From the NCBI GenBank assembly GCA_030549495.1, contig JAUIRK010000993.1, forward strand, positions 658,501 through 722,500: a stretch of DNA of 64,000 nt, in the 5' to 3' direction. The stretch comes from Nectonema munidae (lineage: Eukaryota > Nematomorpha > Nectonematoida > Nectonematidae). The translations under genes were made by a program, and so were the position numbers. How positions within the stretch are numbered: position 1 is the first letter of the stretch; each line of letters begins with the position of its first letter. A model generated the notes under the pieces. The model worked only from the letters and a program-made list of their open reading frames with translations, did no database searches and was not told the origin of the DNA. Shown in pieces: positions 1-10,300 of this stretch.

Positions 1-217
1 CTCTTTTTCCTACTAAATTCTTCGTTTATATCTTTCAATACATAATATGACAGCCCTTTAGTCTCACCCTTTTGCAATGGTATTTGGATAGGTATATGAC
101 GCTTATTTCTGCAAGAGGTGTTAGCTTTCACAAAACTCATTTGAGCAGGAGAAAGATTGCACTCAAAATAAAAGGTTGTCTTCAAGAGTTCTATGTGAAT
201 TCTATTAATTTTGTTAG

Positions 218-327
218 GCAGAGGAAGAATTCAACATTGAAAAAGGAAGACTGGTTCAAGAAGAAAGAGTCAAATTAATGAATACCTATGATAGAGTTGA
301 AAAGCAAATCGAACTTCAAAAGAAAAT
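218..327 (+). CDS. V-type H+-ATPase subunit E, exon (N-terminal helix part)
   Basis: This exon encodes part of subunit E of the V1 peripheral stalk of the vacuolar proton pump, a long helical subunit that pairs with subunit G and holds the ATPase head still. It reads [20 protein letters not shown] and on to EKQIELQKK, which is close to the conserved stretch at about residues 33-70 of the animal protein (family length about 226). The acceptor is TTTTGTTAG at 217 and the donor is GTAAGT from 328. The last two bases, AT, combine with the C at 2445 to make Ile, exactly as the family requires (KKIQ). Upstream, around 140-175, an EQE-like stretch may be a decayed or poorly matching copy of the preceding exon, so a pseudogene or partial duplicate cannot be excluded. 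Only the middle of the gene lies in view. Confidence 0.85.
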
Positions 328-2231
328 GTAAGTCGTTTTTTAACTTTAATCTATCCCTTTGAAAATTGTCATTTGCTTTAACCCCACTCCCATTATTACC
401 GATGGGGTTGAGAACTAACTATTTATATAAATGTCTGTAATTGATCAAAAATGTTAGGGTAATGATGAGAATCAACTTCCTTTTTCAAAGCGCCTCATTT
501 GGTTTCAAATCCGTCCGCGACGGTGTTGAGAAGGTGTAATATTTGCAATGTAAAGTTCACCTACATGTTGAATCTTTTATAAAACATCGTCGAACAACTT
601 TAAAATTCTTTATTGTTTTTTAAAGCTAACGTTTTATTGCCGTGGCGGTGATCATCACAACTCGAAGCATATTTTAGCTTGTGCATTGTGAATAAACACA
701 TGAAAACTCATTTATTACTTAAAAATATCTAAAATGTGAAATTTTTTCTATTGTAATGGGTTATATAAATTTTTATTGAATAAGAAATGAGACCATAAGC
801 CTTAAAAATTTTCGTCCTCAAAGGGTTTCATTTAGCATGCATTCTCCTTTATTCCCCCATTACTTTAATTTGCCCTTATTTAATGTAAAAAAAAAGAATC
901 TTTTTTTCCCTCCGAACTTAATGTTGAAGGTAGGCTACTTCAAAATTGCATATGATATTTTGATGAATGTTTATTGTTTCCTCCGTCCCCTATCGCGAAA
1001 CTTTTTGGCTCGCTGTGTTCAAATTTAAATGCCTCCTACATCACTGACCAAATGTTATATTATTTCTGTGTACGGCGTATTTCCGTTATTATTTCTTTTT
1101 TGTTGGAAATAAATGGCTATATAGTAGGGAAATAAATGGATATATATTCCTTGACATTAAATATTTTTGAGGAGTAAATATAATTTTCTTTTGAATTAAG
1201 ATAATTCAACTCTACCTCGATTATTCACAAGGGCTTTACAGAAGAACTCTTGAGATAATGTATATGAAAAACAAATGTTTTTACACTTTAGTTACTTGTA
1301 ATACTTCTTTTTCTTTTAAATATTTTTCGCTATACAAGTATCTCATTTTTATTTTTTTAATAAAAAATACGGTCTTTGCTTCTATAAACCGTTTGAGGAC
1401 CGATGTCCTAGGAAATTAAAATCACTCAGTTTAAGTATATACACTGAGAAAAAAACTTGTCATTATCATTGCCAAAAAATGCCTTATTGATTGGTAATTA
1501 TTACGATTACTTGTAAATTTTACAAAGTTGAGATTCAACTATCTGTGTTATATCGGTGATAATGATGATTTATTGAAAAGAAAATGAAAAAACAGTATTC
1601 TATATCAATTAATAAGTTATGTAAACATCTATATTAATATACCTTCTTACAGAAAGGAGAAAGATCAAAGGGAAAACAAAATTAGCTATCATATTGAAAA
1701 GTGATATTTTCACAAATCTTTATAGTAAATTTTACATTTTAAACTTAGTAACATTTCGAATTTGAAATAATTGTCAATTTTATGAACATAATATTAATAT
1801 TATCAAAAACAGAGAGAAAATTTCCCATAAAAAAAATATTCTTAGGTTAGTATTTTTTTTACTTTATTTATTGTTTAGTTTATTTTAAGGTTACTTAAGA
1901 ATAATAAATTATTATTAAATCCTTTAGTATTCTTTATTTGGAAAGGTTATGCACCCTCAAAAGTTGACTACTCTTTCCTGAAAATATATTATGATCAAAA
2001 CCTACAAAACTAAGAAGAGTTTATTAAAGGAAGGTTGAGGTATAATGTGAGATATGTTTTATTTATAATCTATGAAGGCTTTATTATAATATAAATATTT
2101 AAAAAAATGAGAAAGTTATTTTTTTTATATTTGACAAATATAAAATTTGTGGTCGCGTTATCACCCATTTTTGAATAAATTTATTAAAAATTACGAAAAA
2201 ATTTAAAAGTTTTGGGGTGATTTTGTTTCAG
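328..2231. other. Intronic A+T-rich sequence
   Basis: Nothing recognisable. The short open stretches here (for example 837-1028) have low-complexity translations and no family resemblance. The region lies between two subunit E exons. Confidence 0.5.
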
Positions 2232-2422
2232 ATAAATCCAAACCGGTTTTGGCAGCCTTCTTCCGTGGAAAAAGTAAAGAAAATGAAGGGGAATCCACTT
2301 GCGATGAAAATTTTATGATTGAGAATCTAACTAAAACTTCTAGATCATCCGTTATGTCAATTACCAGCATTACTGATATTTTGATCTGTACTTATCTGAA
2401 ATATGTGAATTTAATTGTATGA
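2232..2422 (+). CDS. Candidate unidentified exon inside the subunit E intron
   Basis: After a good acceptor (TTTTGTTTCAG at 2231) an open stretch of about 63 codons reads KSKPVLAAFFRGKSKENEGE and later SSVMSITSITDIL before a stop at 2420-2422. The composition is far less A+T-biased than the surrounding intron and looks coding. A possible donor, GTACTT, follows ATTTTGATCT near 2369. I do not recognise the product. It could be an alternative terminal exon, part of a nested gene, or a relic, and it does not continue the subunit E sequence. Confidence 0.35.
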
Positions 2423-2444
2423 AGTATTCATTATTTCTAAATAG

Positions 2445-2511
2445 CCAAACTTCCAATCTTATCAGCCAATCAAACTTGAAAGTTCTCAAGGCTCAAGATG
2501 AATGCATCAAG
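2445..2511 (+). CDS. V-type H+-ATPase subunit E, next exon
   Basis: This 67-nt exon completes the split Ile codon and reads QTSNLISQSNLKVLKAQDE followed by CIK. It corresponds to the family's QMSNLMNQARLKVLRARDD segment. The acceptor is AAATAG at 2444 and the donor is GTACAC from 2512 (phase 0). The reading frame is open across all joined exons. The 2.1-kb intron before it also contains a separate coding-like stretch at 2232-2422. Confidence 0.85.
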
Positions 2512-2593
2512 GTACACAAGATTTATTATTAACTATCCGCCTATCTCTTCCTATTTTTTCGTCTTTTGCCATGTTTTTTGAACATTTTTGTAG

Positions 2594-2683
2594 GATGTCC
2601 TTGATATGGCGATGCAACGCCTTCAATCCTTCAGAAATGATCCAGAAAAGTACAGAGAAGTTGTGAAAAACTTACTACTTGAG
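2594..2683 (+). CDS. V-type H+-ATPase subunit E, third visible exon
   Basis: Thirty codons read DVLDMAMQRLQSFRNDPEKY then REVVKNLLLE. This aligns with the region just before the conserved GLFQ/GLYQ-LLEP block of subunit E. The acceptor TTTTTGTAG ends at 2593, and the intron from 2512 is only 82 bp. The donor GTTTTT at 2684 is weak. The next expected exon, which carries the RCR motif of the C-terminal domain, was not found in the following few kilobases. Either the intron is long or the locus is a truncated copy. Confidence 0.8.
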
Positions 2684-3318
2684 GTTTTTTTTAAATTTCT
2701 TTCTTCATATAAGATAAATTTTATACCCTCATTTCAAATAGACTACTTTTTGAATTGTTTGATAGTTAAAGACCAAGGAAGCTCATATGTTTGTATTCAT
2801 GTATATTGTATATAATATCATAGATTACAAACATATTCTTTTTTTCCCACACTTCACATCATTGAAATGAATAGATACACCCTATTATTTCATTGATAGT
2901 AATCGATTAATTCATCTTTCTATACTCAAATATCTTGAAAATGAAGATTTATCCCTTTCTATGTAAAAAAATACGGTTTAAACGCCTACCAATGTAAAAT
3001 AAAAAGAAAGCAGTGTATCCAAACTCTATTCAACCCTCGCACTACGGACTCCGGGCATTTTTTTCGCGACACATTTTTAATCCCATTTTACAAAAAAATT
3101 TCAGACGAAGACTATATAAATTAAACGTAAATTTTTAAAAGCAATGAATCATTCAATTCAAAAAAAAATTATTTCAAAAATTTTGTGAATTTTTAAGCTT
3201 ATGATAAATGTTTTGAAATTAGAATAAAAAACTGTAGATGGCGTTAATTTTTATTGAAAAAAAAGAAGTTTTTAAATAGTTTCAATTTATTTTTTACAAA
3301 AACTAAAGAGTAAAACTT
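2684..3318. other. Intron or intergenic A+T-rich sequence
   Basis: I see no coding, RNA or repeat feature here. The missing downstream exons of subunit E would be expected in this direction but are not visible. Confidence 0.4.
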
Positions 3319-4720
3319 TTAGAAACTTTCTTTGAAACCGTAAAAAGATGATAAAAATTTGATTTGCAAAGGAAGTTCAAGGATTCTTGTTCTTACTTTC
3401 ATTCTTTCTTCAGCTAGGAGGAAAGAAAGTTTTTTTATAAAAATCATTCTACCACTTTGTCTAGAGCAGGGATCGGCAAATTTTTTTTTACCCATCGATC
3501 CCTTCATAGAACATTTGTCTTCACATCGACCCCGACCCCACATAGTAATGTTTCATAAAAAGATTAATCAATGTCCAACAATTAAGAGAAAAAAATACAA
3601 ATCAAAAATGTTTCATATATCCTATATTATACAATGTCCTAAGCTATATTTAAAAAGAAAAAGGAGATTTATTTCTACTATAAAGTAAAAAAAGCATATC
3701 ACAATTTGGTAAGTTTGTCTATCTTATCGACCCCTAGAGATCTGTTATGGACTCCCAGGGGTCGATATCGACCACTTAGCCGACCCCTGGTCTAGAGTTA
3801 GGGAAAGTATTGGTTGAGTTATACCGGGCTACAATCCATGTGTTTAGACAAACGATGTCCAAATAATTACAGAAAGCTGCTAAAGACCATCTTCGGCATG
3901 GCTTGTATGATCTATGATTTTTGATCATTCTATTAGCAACATCTACTCCAGACTTATATTTATTGAAGCAAAGTAAACTTTCTGGCTTAGAATGATCTCC
4001 CATTGTTTGAAAATTTCTATGTTGTGATGATAAAACATACACAACTTTGAAGTTTTTTCTGGCATGTCTTCTGGGTATATAAGCACTAAGAGAGGCATAA
4101 TCAGAGTAATCTGTCTTACTTTCGCATTCAGAAAGTTTCAATGATTTAAGGTATTCAGCTCTCAAAATTTTTGGGATAAACTTCTTGTTTCCATTAAGAG
4201 TGCCATAAAAAGTTATATCTTTTCTGTAGCGCCAAATTACTAAATTGTGGCTTGTAAAAAATCTGTCAGTGAAAAAACACCGCACCAGAAGGAACTTTAG
4301 CATCTTCAATTAGCCTTTTACAAATACAAAAGGCTGAAAAGTAAGAACAATAGTCTAAACCAGAAATATAAATTTATGGCAATAAACAGTAATAATACTC
4401 AACATCGTTCAAATGAAGCATTTCAAACCATAATGACCGGGCTTTTGGGGGTCATAAACTTTCATTGGACATTTACCTTTAAAATTAATTAGTTGTTCAT
4501 CTATTGTTAGATGTGAATATGGTGTCTAGTGAGATGTAAAAACATTAGGAAAATAATCATGAATCTTTCTAATAGGGCTCAACTTATCATTTGGGTTTTT
4601 GTGTCTTTTATCATCAAAACTTATGAAAAGATGAATATGTGTGAACATGTTTCTGCCAATGCCGGGTCTCAAAAAAGGATTCCCATATGTAAAAAATAAG
4701 TCTGATATTTTAATTTTTTG
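3319..4720 (-). pseudogene. Broken piggyBac-type transposase
   Basis: On the minus strand several frames read as piggyBac DDE transposase, the cut-and-paste enzyme that inserts at TTAA. From about 4720 downward: RNMFTHIHLFISFDDKRHK with the first catalytic region, KLSPIRKIHDYF, then TIDEQLINFKGKCPM with the second. Next come VFFTDRFFTSHNL and FYGTLNGNKKFIP, then MGDHSKPESLLCFNKYKSGV (third acidic region) and DVANRMIKNHRSYKPCRRW. The C-terminal tail (FIKKLSFLLAEERMK) lies at 3320-3458. A 323-bp MITE sits inside the 3' coding part (3467-3789). There is at least one in-frame stop in the middle (after NVFTSH, near 4530) and a frame change near 4285. The N-terminal part and both termini are not seen. 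Inactive. Confidence 0.85.
3467..3789. mobile_element. Non-autonomous hAT MITE inserted in the piggyBac gene
   Basis: The ends are inverted repeats, CAGGGATCGGC on the left and GCCGACCCCTG on the right. The element is flanked by the exact 8-bp duplication GTCTAGAG at 3459-3466 and 3790-3797, the hAT signature. The 323-bp interior has further CGACCCC/GGGGTCG blocks near both ends and no transposase. The piggyBac reading continues on both sides, so the insertion is younger than the piggyBac copy. Confidence 0.92.
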
Positions 4721-4869
4721 ATCCCCATTTTATCCGATATATAGTAAGGAAGCAAAATAGGATAACAAATGGAAAATCTTAAAGTTTTGATAATATTCTT
4801 AAAAATTCATGTGTTTAGGATTAGTGGACCTTAAAAAAATTGCAAAACAAAATATTCTAAATGAATAAT

Positions 4870-5304
4870 CATTTGAATGTGAGACTGGGCGAATAGCAGA
4901 ATCAAGACTTGGATACAAAATAGATTTTTTGTTTTTTCTATTACAGCCTAAATAAAAAATCCCTTACTAGTTTAATTAGAAAATTTTAATAAATTAACAC
5001 ACCTTTGATATCAGTTAAACAGAAATAGCAATCTGTTAAATGATCTTTAGGTTCTCTCCAGATCATTGGCACTCCAAAGAGAAGTCCAGGCCCTTTTCCT
5101 TTTGCCCAAGCAGAAAGAGAACATGTACATTTAACACAGCATATGTGGGGTGCCCGGTTTTTGTCTTGATCACCAACTTTACATCCAAAGTATAACTCAA
5201 AGTTTTTTGACATGTGGTGTCAAATGCCTCTTGTATTGGTTTAATGTAACTGAACCACATATGTAGCAAAATTTATCAGGTAAATTTTTACACTCTCTCG
5301 GCAT
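4870..5304 (-). pseudogene. Transposon-linked cysteine protein fragment with an intron
   Basis: From the ATG at 5304 the minus strand reads CKNLPDKFCYICGSVTL. After a one-base frame change near 5223 it continues YFGCKVGDQDKNRAPHICC, PMIWREPKDHLTDCYFCLTD and, beyond a 55-bp intron (GT at 5002, AG at 4948), NRKNKKSILYPSLDSAIRP. I recall this CYICG / WREP-H-DCYFC / YP-PSAIRPV pattern from large families of uncharacterised, repeat-associated proteins in arthropods and cnidarians; its biochemical role is unknown to me. The cysteine pairs suggest zinc binding. It abuts the piggyBac remnant on the same strand, but I have no evidence that they form one element. Confidence 0.6.
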
Positions 5305-5387
5305 TTTGAAATTTTAACTTTTACAAATTAAAAAATAATATTCTAAAAAAGATAAATCTATAATATAAAGATTGGAAGCGAATCAGA

Positions 5388-5412
5388 GGTCTGGCAAGAC
5401 CTCCGGGGAGAC
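5388..5412 (+). repeat. Short repeat shared with 8631-8655
   Basis: The block TCTGGCAAGACCTCCGGGGA plus GACAA occurs here and again at 8631-8655 with no change. It includes a small hairpin (GGTCT, loop, AGACC) in this copy. It may be the terminus of a dispersed repeat; the surrounding DNA is not obviously shared. Confidence 0.6.
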
Positions 5413-5934
5413 AACACGCAAAACTTGCCAGCCTTATTATATATTTAAATGTGTAAATCGTAAAATGCTTAAAAAATATACTTAAAATAAAAATTTTCAA
5501 AAAATATTTTACATACATATTGAAAGCCACATTTCAAAAATTCTACCTAAAAGTTCAAAAAATTTAACTTTGAAATTGCAGTTTTATTTCATAAAAACTA
5601 TATGATTGGTTGAAATGTTTATGTAATATATAATAATAATAATAATACTAATACTACCAATACTACTTTTTGAAAATTTTTACTTGTTTGATTTGAAGAA
5701 AGAATTCAACTGTTTTTCAATATTTCTTTTTCATGATATATATATCATTAGAAAGCTTATCGTTTGCTACATACTCTAGAATAATTTATTTTTGCAAAAG
5801 TTTTAACAAATTTTAATAAATGGACTTTACTTCGAAAAATTTTGTCTAAATTTTTCAAAAAATTACGGACCACCTTTTTGTTTACGCATAATGTGAAGAT
5901 TTTTAAAAAAAATTGAATGAAAATGATATCATTG
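5413..5934. other. A+T-rich sequence without a recognised feature
   Basis: This contains a short AAT-type microsatellite near 5630-5650 and otherwise nothing I can support. Confidence 0.4.
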
Positions 5935-6601
5935 GAAAGGTATACTCTTTGTGGTTAACATAGGCTAGGTTATACAAATAAATATATTTTCATTTTTCCA
6001 AAATCTGCTTTTATGTGAGGTCAGTCAAGTTTTATCTAGTTTCAAAAAATACCAATAATAATTAACGTTCTTAATTTATATAATATTTTTTCAATATTTT
6101 ATATTCACAAAGGTAAAATATGATTTTTTACATTTTAAAATTTCATAGTTGAAGAAAACTGTCGAAAATTAATATATATTTTTTACTTTTTATGGGTCAG
6201 TAGTACAGGTCAGTATAATGTTTTTCTAATAAATTTAAAATTATTTTTAAAGTGAAAAATGTTGATCGAATGTACAAGATTTGAAGCTATACTCTTTGTG
6301 GGTAAAATAGGCTAGGTTTTACAAATAAATATATTTTTATTTTTCCAAAATCCGCTTTTATGTGAGGTCAGTCAACTTTTATCTAGTTTCAAAAAATACC
6401 AATAATTAACGTGATGAGTTTATATATTATTTCTTCAAAATTTTATATTCACAAAGGCAGAATATGGTTTTTAACATTTTAAAATGTCATAGTTAAATAA
6501 AACTGTCGAAAATTAATATTTATTTTTTACTTTTTATGGGTCAGTAGTATAGGTCAGTATAATATTTTTCTAATAAATTTTAAATTATTTTTCAAGTGAA
6601 A
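5935..6601 (+). repeat. Two diverged tandem units of about 330 bp
   Basis: Unit one (about 5935-6275) and unit two (about 6280-6601) share the same order of blocks: ATACTCTTTGTGG, CTTTTATGTGAGGTCAGTCA, TTTATCTAGTTTC, TTTTTACTTTTTATGGGTCA and AAAAATGT-GAT. The copies differ by many substitutions and small indels. A third partial copy of the right end recurs at about 7540-7640. No coding potential was seen. Confidence 0.75.
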
Positions 6602-7129
6602 AATGTCGATTAAATGTACGAGTTTTGTTTGATAATCGTAGTCTACTTTTATTTAGTTTAGATACAACCTTTCTAATTTTTAACGAAGGGCATTCGTTAT
6701 ATTTATACCGACAGTGTGCGAGGAATAAATCACATTATTGATTGATTTTAGAGCATAATTATGCGAAGAAAGATGAACACATGTTGCATTACGCGTTTGT
6801 GAGCGCAGTGAATTCTTATCTCGCATACGCTTCACCACATCTTTAGCACGCGTGTGTGGTTTATTAATGTCGATTGAATGTACGAATTTTGTTTGATAAT
6901 CGTAGTCTACTTTTATTTAGTTTAGATACAACCTTTCTAATTTTTAACGAAGGGCATTCGTTATATTTATACCGACAGTGTGCGAATAATAAATCACATT
7001 ATTGATTGATTTTAGAGCATAACTATGCGAAGAAAGATGAACACATGTTGCATTACGCGTTTGTGAGCGCAGTGAATTCTTATCTCGCATACGCTTCACC
7101 ACATCTTTAGCACGCGTGTGTGGTTTATT
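6602..7129 (+). repeat. Recent 264-bp tandem duplication
   Basis: Bases 6602-6865 are repeated at 6866-7129 with only a handful of differences. Both copies run from AATGTCGAT to GCACGCGTGTGTGGTTTATT. The unit includes CGACAGTGTGCGA, ACATGTTGCATTACGCG and GTGAGCGCAGTGAATTC, which is richer in CpG than its surroundings. The high identity points to a young event or continuing homogenisation. Confidence 0.93.
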
Positions 7130-7887
7130 TTATCGGGCTAGTGTACGCTTAGTTTATTTGTAGTGTTCCTAGCTTAAATCTTAGTCAAATATTAAAACGC
7201 TTATAACTTTCACATTTCTCAACAAAATGCATCATGCGATATACCAAATTAAAGCATTTTTTATGGGCTTTCAGAATACATTACTTATATCATAAGTACT
7301 TAAGAAATACCTTTTACTGTTTTTATTTTCCATGGGCTTCATACCATTAATTAGCAGATAAGGGATGCATTTTAAACTAAAGCTCCTTTCATTAGGACAA
7401 ATTTTTACCTATATTATGTGACAATTTCCAGCACAATTATAAAGCGACTCTACTCTCAGAATCTAAATTTATTTGTAGATTTTTATAAAATAGTATTAGT
7501 TTTTCCATTTTTTTTATAAATTAACCTTCGTTTTTTTTATTGGTCAGTATAATTTTTTTCTAATAAATTTAAAATTATTTTTGAAGTTAAAAATGTAGAT
7601 CGAATGTACAAGTTTTGTTGGATAATCGTAGTCCACTATTTATTTTTAGATTTTTATAAAATCATTTTAGTTTTTGGTTTTTTATAAATTAACATTAGTT
7701 TTTTACTTCTTTTGAATAATCATCCAAAATTTAAGTGCGGGTTTGATTTACACTTTGATTCGAAAAAAATATGTTTTGGATAAATATTTTTTTTATTATT
7801 GTTTACTGCATATAAATTTCTAAAGAGAAGATAAATAGATCAAAATATGTGTTTTAATCAATTTTTCTCAATAAGTATTGAAGCACT
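7130..7887. repeat. Degenerate repeat-derived sequence
   Basis: This is mostly A+T-rich. Around 7540-7640 a partial copy of the upstream units recurs (GGTCAGTATAA, AAAATGTAGATCGAATGTAC, GATAATCGTAGTCCAC). No gene was seen. Confidence 0.5.
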
Positions 7888-8655
7888 GAGGTAGCAAAAT
7901 ATGAACAGAAAGTTTGATATTTTTTGATTTTTTAAAGAATATTTTTCGATTCTTTGATCACAGAATTTTATTTTGATTATTTGACAAATATAATATTTAA
8001 AATCGTCCAAATTGCAAAGTATAGGTATTTTAAACAAAGCAGTAATATATTTGAAGAAATAATTTTCAGTATAAAGAGTTTAGAAAACTCTTCTCTAATA
8101 TGTAATGATATATTCTCATAACCTGTACGGTTGAACGCGGGTAGACAACTTGCGTTTTATCTCCAACCCGTATATTACGATGATTCTTCTCCAACCTGTA
8201 TTCTACGATGATTCATCTCCAAACTATATACTACAATGATTCATCTCTAACCTGTATACTACGATGATTCATCTCTAACCTGTATACTACGATGATTCAT
8301 CTTCAACCTGTATACTACGATGGTTTCTATTCCATGTACAAATAACTAGGGAGACAATGTTCAACTTTCTGTTCACATTCTGCTAGATGTAAGATTTGAT
8401 ATACCTCATTCGGGGAGACGATGCTACATAAGTTATTACCTATATACATTATACCTGTATACTACGATGGTTCATCTCCAACCTGTATACCGCGATAATT
8501 CATATCAAAGAATCGAAAAATATTTTTTAAAAAATAAAAAAATATCAAACTTTCTGTTCATATTTTGCTACCTCATACGATGTTACAAAAGTTATTACCT
8601 ATACTTTGCAATTTGCACGATTTTAAATATCTGGCAAGACCTCCGGGGAGACAAA
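7888..8655. repeat. Inverted-repeat region around a minisatellite
   Basis: A 72-bp arm at about 7888-7960 (starting TGAGGTAGCAAAATATGAAC) is repeated almost perfectly in reverse at about 8504-8576. A second inverted pair (ATTTAAAATCGT-CAAATTGC and its complement) lies at about 7991-8032 and 8597-8630, in an order inconsistent with one simple hairpin. Between them are the 28-bp repeats and a degenerate middle copy (8345-8450). The right end is the GGCAAGACCTCCGGGGAGAC block shared with 5388. This looks like a rearranged composite repeat. Confidence 0.8.
8161..8328 (+). repeat. 28-bp minisatellite, six units
   Basis: Six head-to-tail units at 8161, 8189, 8217, 8245, 8273 and 8301 follow the consensus CTCCAACCTGTATACTACGA + TGATTCAT with one to six changes each. 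Two more units occur at about 8454-8500 after an interruption. Confidence 0.92.
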
Positions 8656-8814
8656 TTGTTGTAAAATCAAAATTTATTTTTTACAAAAAGCTGAAAGGTG
8701 CCACAAAAAAATCACTTTCATATTTGTTATCAGCGTGAAATATACTCTTAAAAATGCTAATCAAATTTTCGTTTTTTTTTATTGTTGTACAGTGAATCAA
8801 TTATTTCCTTTTGA

Positions 8815-9217
8815 GTTGAAGATGAATCTACTCCTTTTATAAAAAATGTTGGTAGTAGTATTGAATATTGATTTTCTTTTATTAATCAAAAATTTGCATT
8901 TACTTCTTGAATCAATGATTTAATCTTGTCTTCTGCCTTCGACAAACTAGAGGAATCTGGAAACGTTAGTTGATATGATTTTTACGAAAAGACGTTTTGT
9001 TTACCGTTGTCCTCTCGAAAATAATGTTTTTTTCCATTGAATTATTTAGATGAATTAAAATTTTATTCTCGAGTTTGCTCTTAGTTGAATCATGTTTATT
9101 ATTTGATTTACTAATGATTTCTGAATATATTGGGTTTATTTCCTTTATTTTTGTATTCTTTTCAGATAATAAATCTATTTTCTTATTTAAGAAATCACTT
9201 TTAGTACAGTCACTCAT
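8815..9217 (-). pseudogene. Possible ORF1/gag-like fragment of a non-LTR element
   Basis: The minus frame runs from the ATG at 9217 (MSDCTKSDFLNKKIDLLSEK) through FPDSSSLSKAEDKIKSLIQE. After one stop it continues ILLPTFFIKGVDSSSTQKEI and IDSLYNNKK. A coiled-coil-like start followed by an IKGV-S--EI---L strand-helix pattern is reminiscent of the RNA-binding half of LINE ORF1 proteins. There is no clear zinc knuckle. The family assignment is an inference. It lies head to head with a LINE 3' end at 9325. Confidence 0.35.
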
Positions 9218-9324
9218 TATTAAGAGTAAGAAAAAATGAAAGTATATGCTGTAAAAAATTAAAGATAAAAAAATTTGTTAAAAAGAAGATAAGGAAAGAA
9301 TTCCTATATCTTCGTAATATCAAA

Positions 9325-9830
9325 TTGTGATGTCGCTGTCTACTTTTTCAAGTCTTTGCTAAGACCAATTCTTGAATACGCAAACGTGATTTATGGTAAT
9401 TTTTTTTGTAAGTAATATCAAGAAAATTGAAAAAGTTTAAAAGAATTTTTCCAAAAGTTTGCATGATGTGAGAAATGTTTCATACTCACAGGGAATGAGA
9501 TTATTAAACTTGCCTTCATTTTACTATAGAATATATAAAGAAATATATGATCATAAAAGAAAATGTTTTACCTGAGTTCTAGTTCTCAGCAAGAATTTCC
9601 AGATCGCGTTGTTATACGTTTAAATCTGAATGTTTTCAAAACAGTTTACCATCATACTTACTTACAAAGAGCCTTTGATGATTTGAATTCTTTTCTGGAA
9701 GAAGTAGTTAATTCTCTCACAGCAGGCAATGATTTCAAGAACAAGCTTGATATATTTTGGCAGTCGTCTAGAAGATCTTATTTTATTTTTAAGATGCATA
9801 TTTTACAAGCATTGACCTAAATATGTTATT
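9325..9830 (+). pseudogene. 5'-truncated LINE, end of the reverse-transcriptase ORF
   Basis: The reading FKSLLRPILEYANVIYGN matches the thumb/C-terminal motif (LVRPILEYA-VVW) of CR1/Jockey/I-type LINE reverse transcriptases. It is followed, with frame changes, by LLNLPSFYYRIYKEIYDH and, in the frame starting at 9563, by FKTVYHHTYLQRAFDDLN and LEEVVNSLTAGNDFKNKLD. The last piece corresponds to the usual WNSLPEEVV-A-S-NSFKNRLD-HW tail. Several frame breaks are present and all catalytic domains are missing, as expected for a truncated insertion. About 150 bp of A+T-rich 3' UTR with AATAATAAA near 9955 follow. Confidence 0.8.
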
Positions 9831-10300
9831 TATTTACGCGACTGTATAAAACTTGTATTTTTTAACATCTAACCAATGACTAAATTTTTTCAATTTTTTT
9901 TTGATGCTTCATAACTGCTTTACCTATTTTGCAATATAGGTGTGGATTTGATGAAATAATAAATTTTGGATATTTCTGTACACAAGTATTCGTTTTAGTC
10001 AGGACACTTTTGACTGTTTTCAGCACTATTTTTTAAGCTTCAAACTGCTCTGATTCAATCTAAGAAACAATAAAATAAATATTAACACATATGTGTACAC
10101 TAGGGTTATAACTTTTTCAAACTTGAAAACCCTATGTTATTTTTTGATGAGTTTTTTCTCATAGATGAAAAATATAAGCTTTTTAGAAGAAAAATCGGAA
10201 AAAAGTTTACGCATCAACTAAAAAAACATTTATGAAGTTAAAAAATTCTTTAATGAATAATAAAAGATTTGCAAAAATTTTTATTTCATGTTCAAATTAC

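Noticed and set aside
837-1028. Small protein gene
   Set aside because: Low-complexity translation, no splice or family evidence, inside an intron.
8130-8500. CRISPR array
   Set aside because: The 28-bp repeats are directly contiguous with no spacers, in a eukaryotic repeat context.
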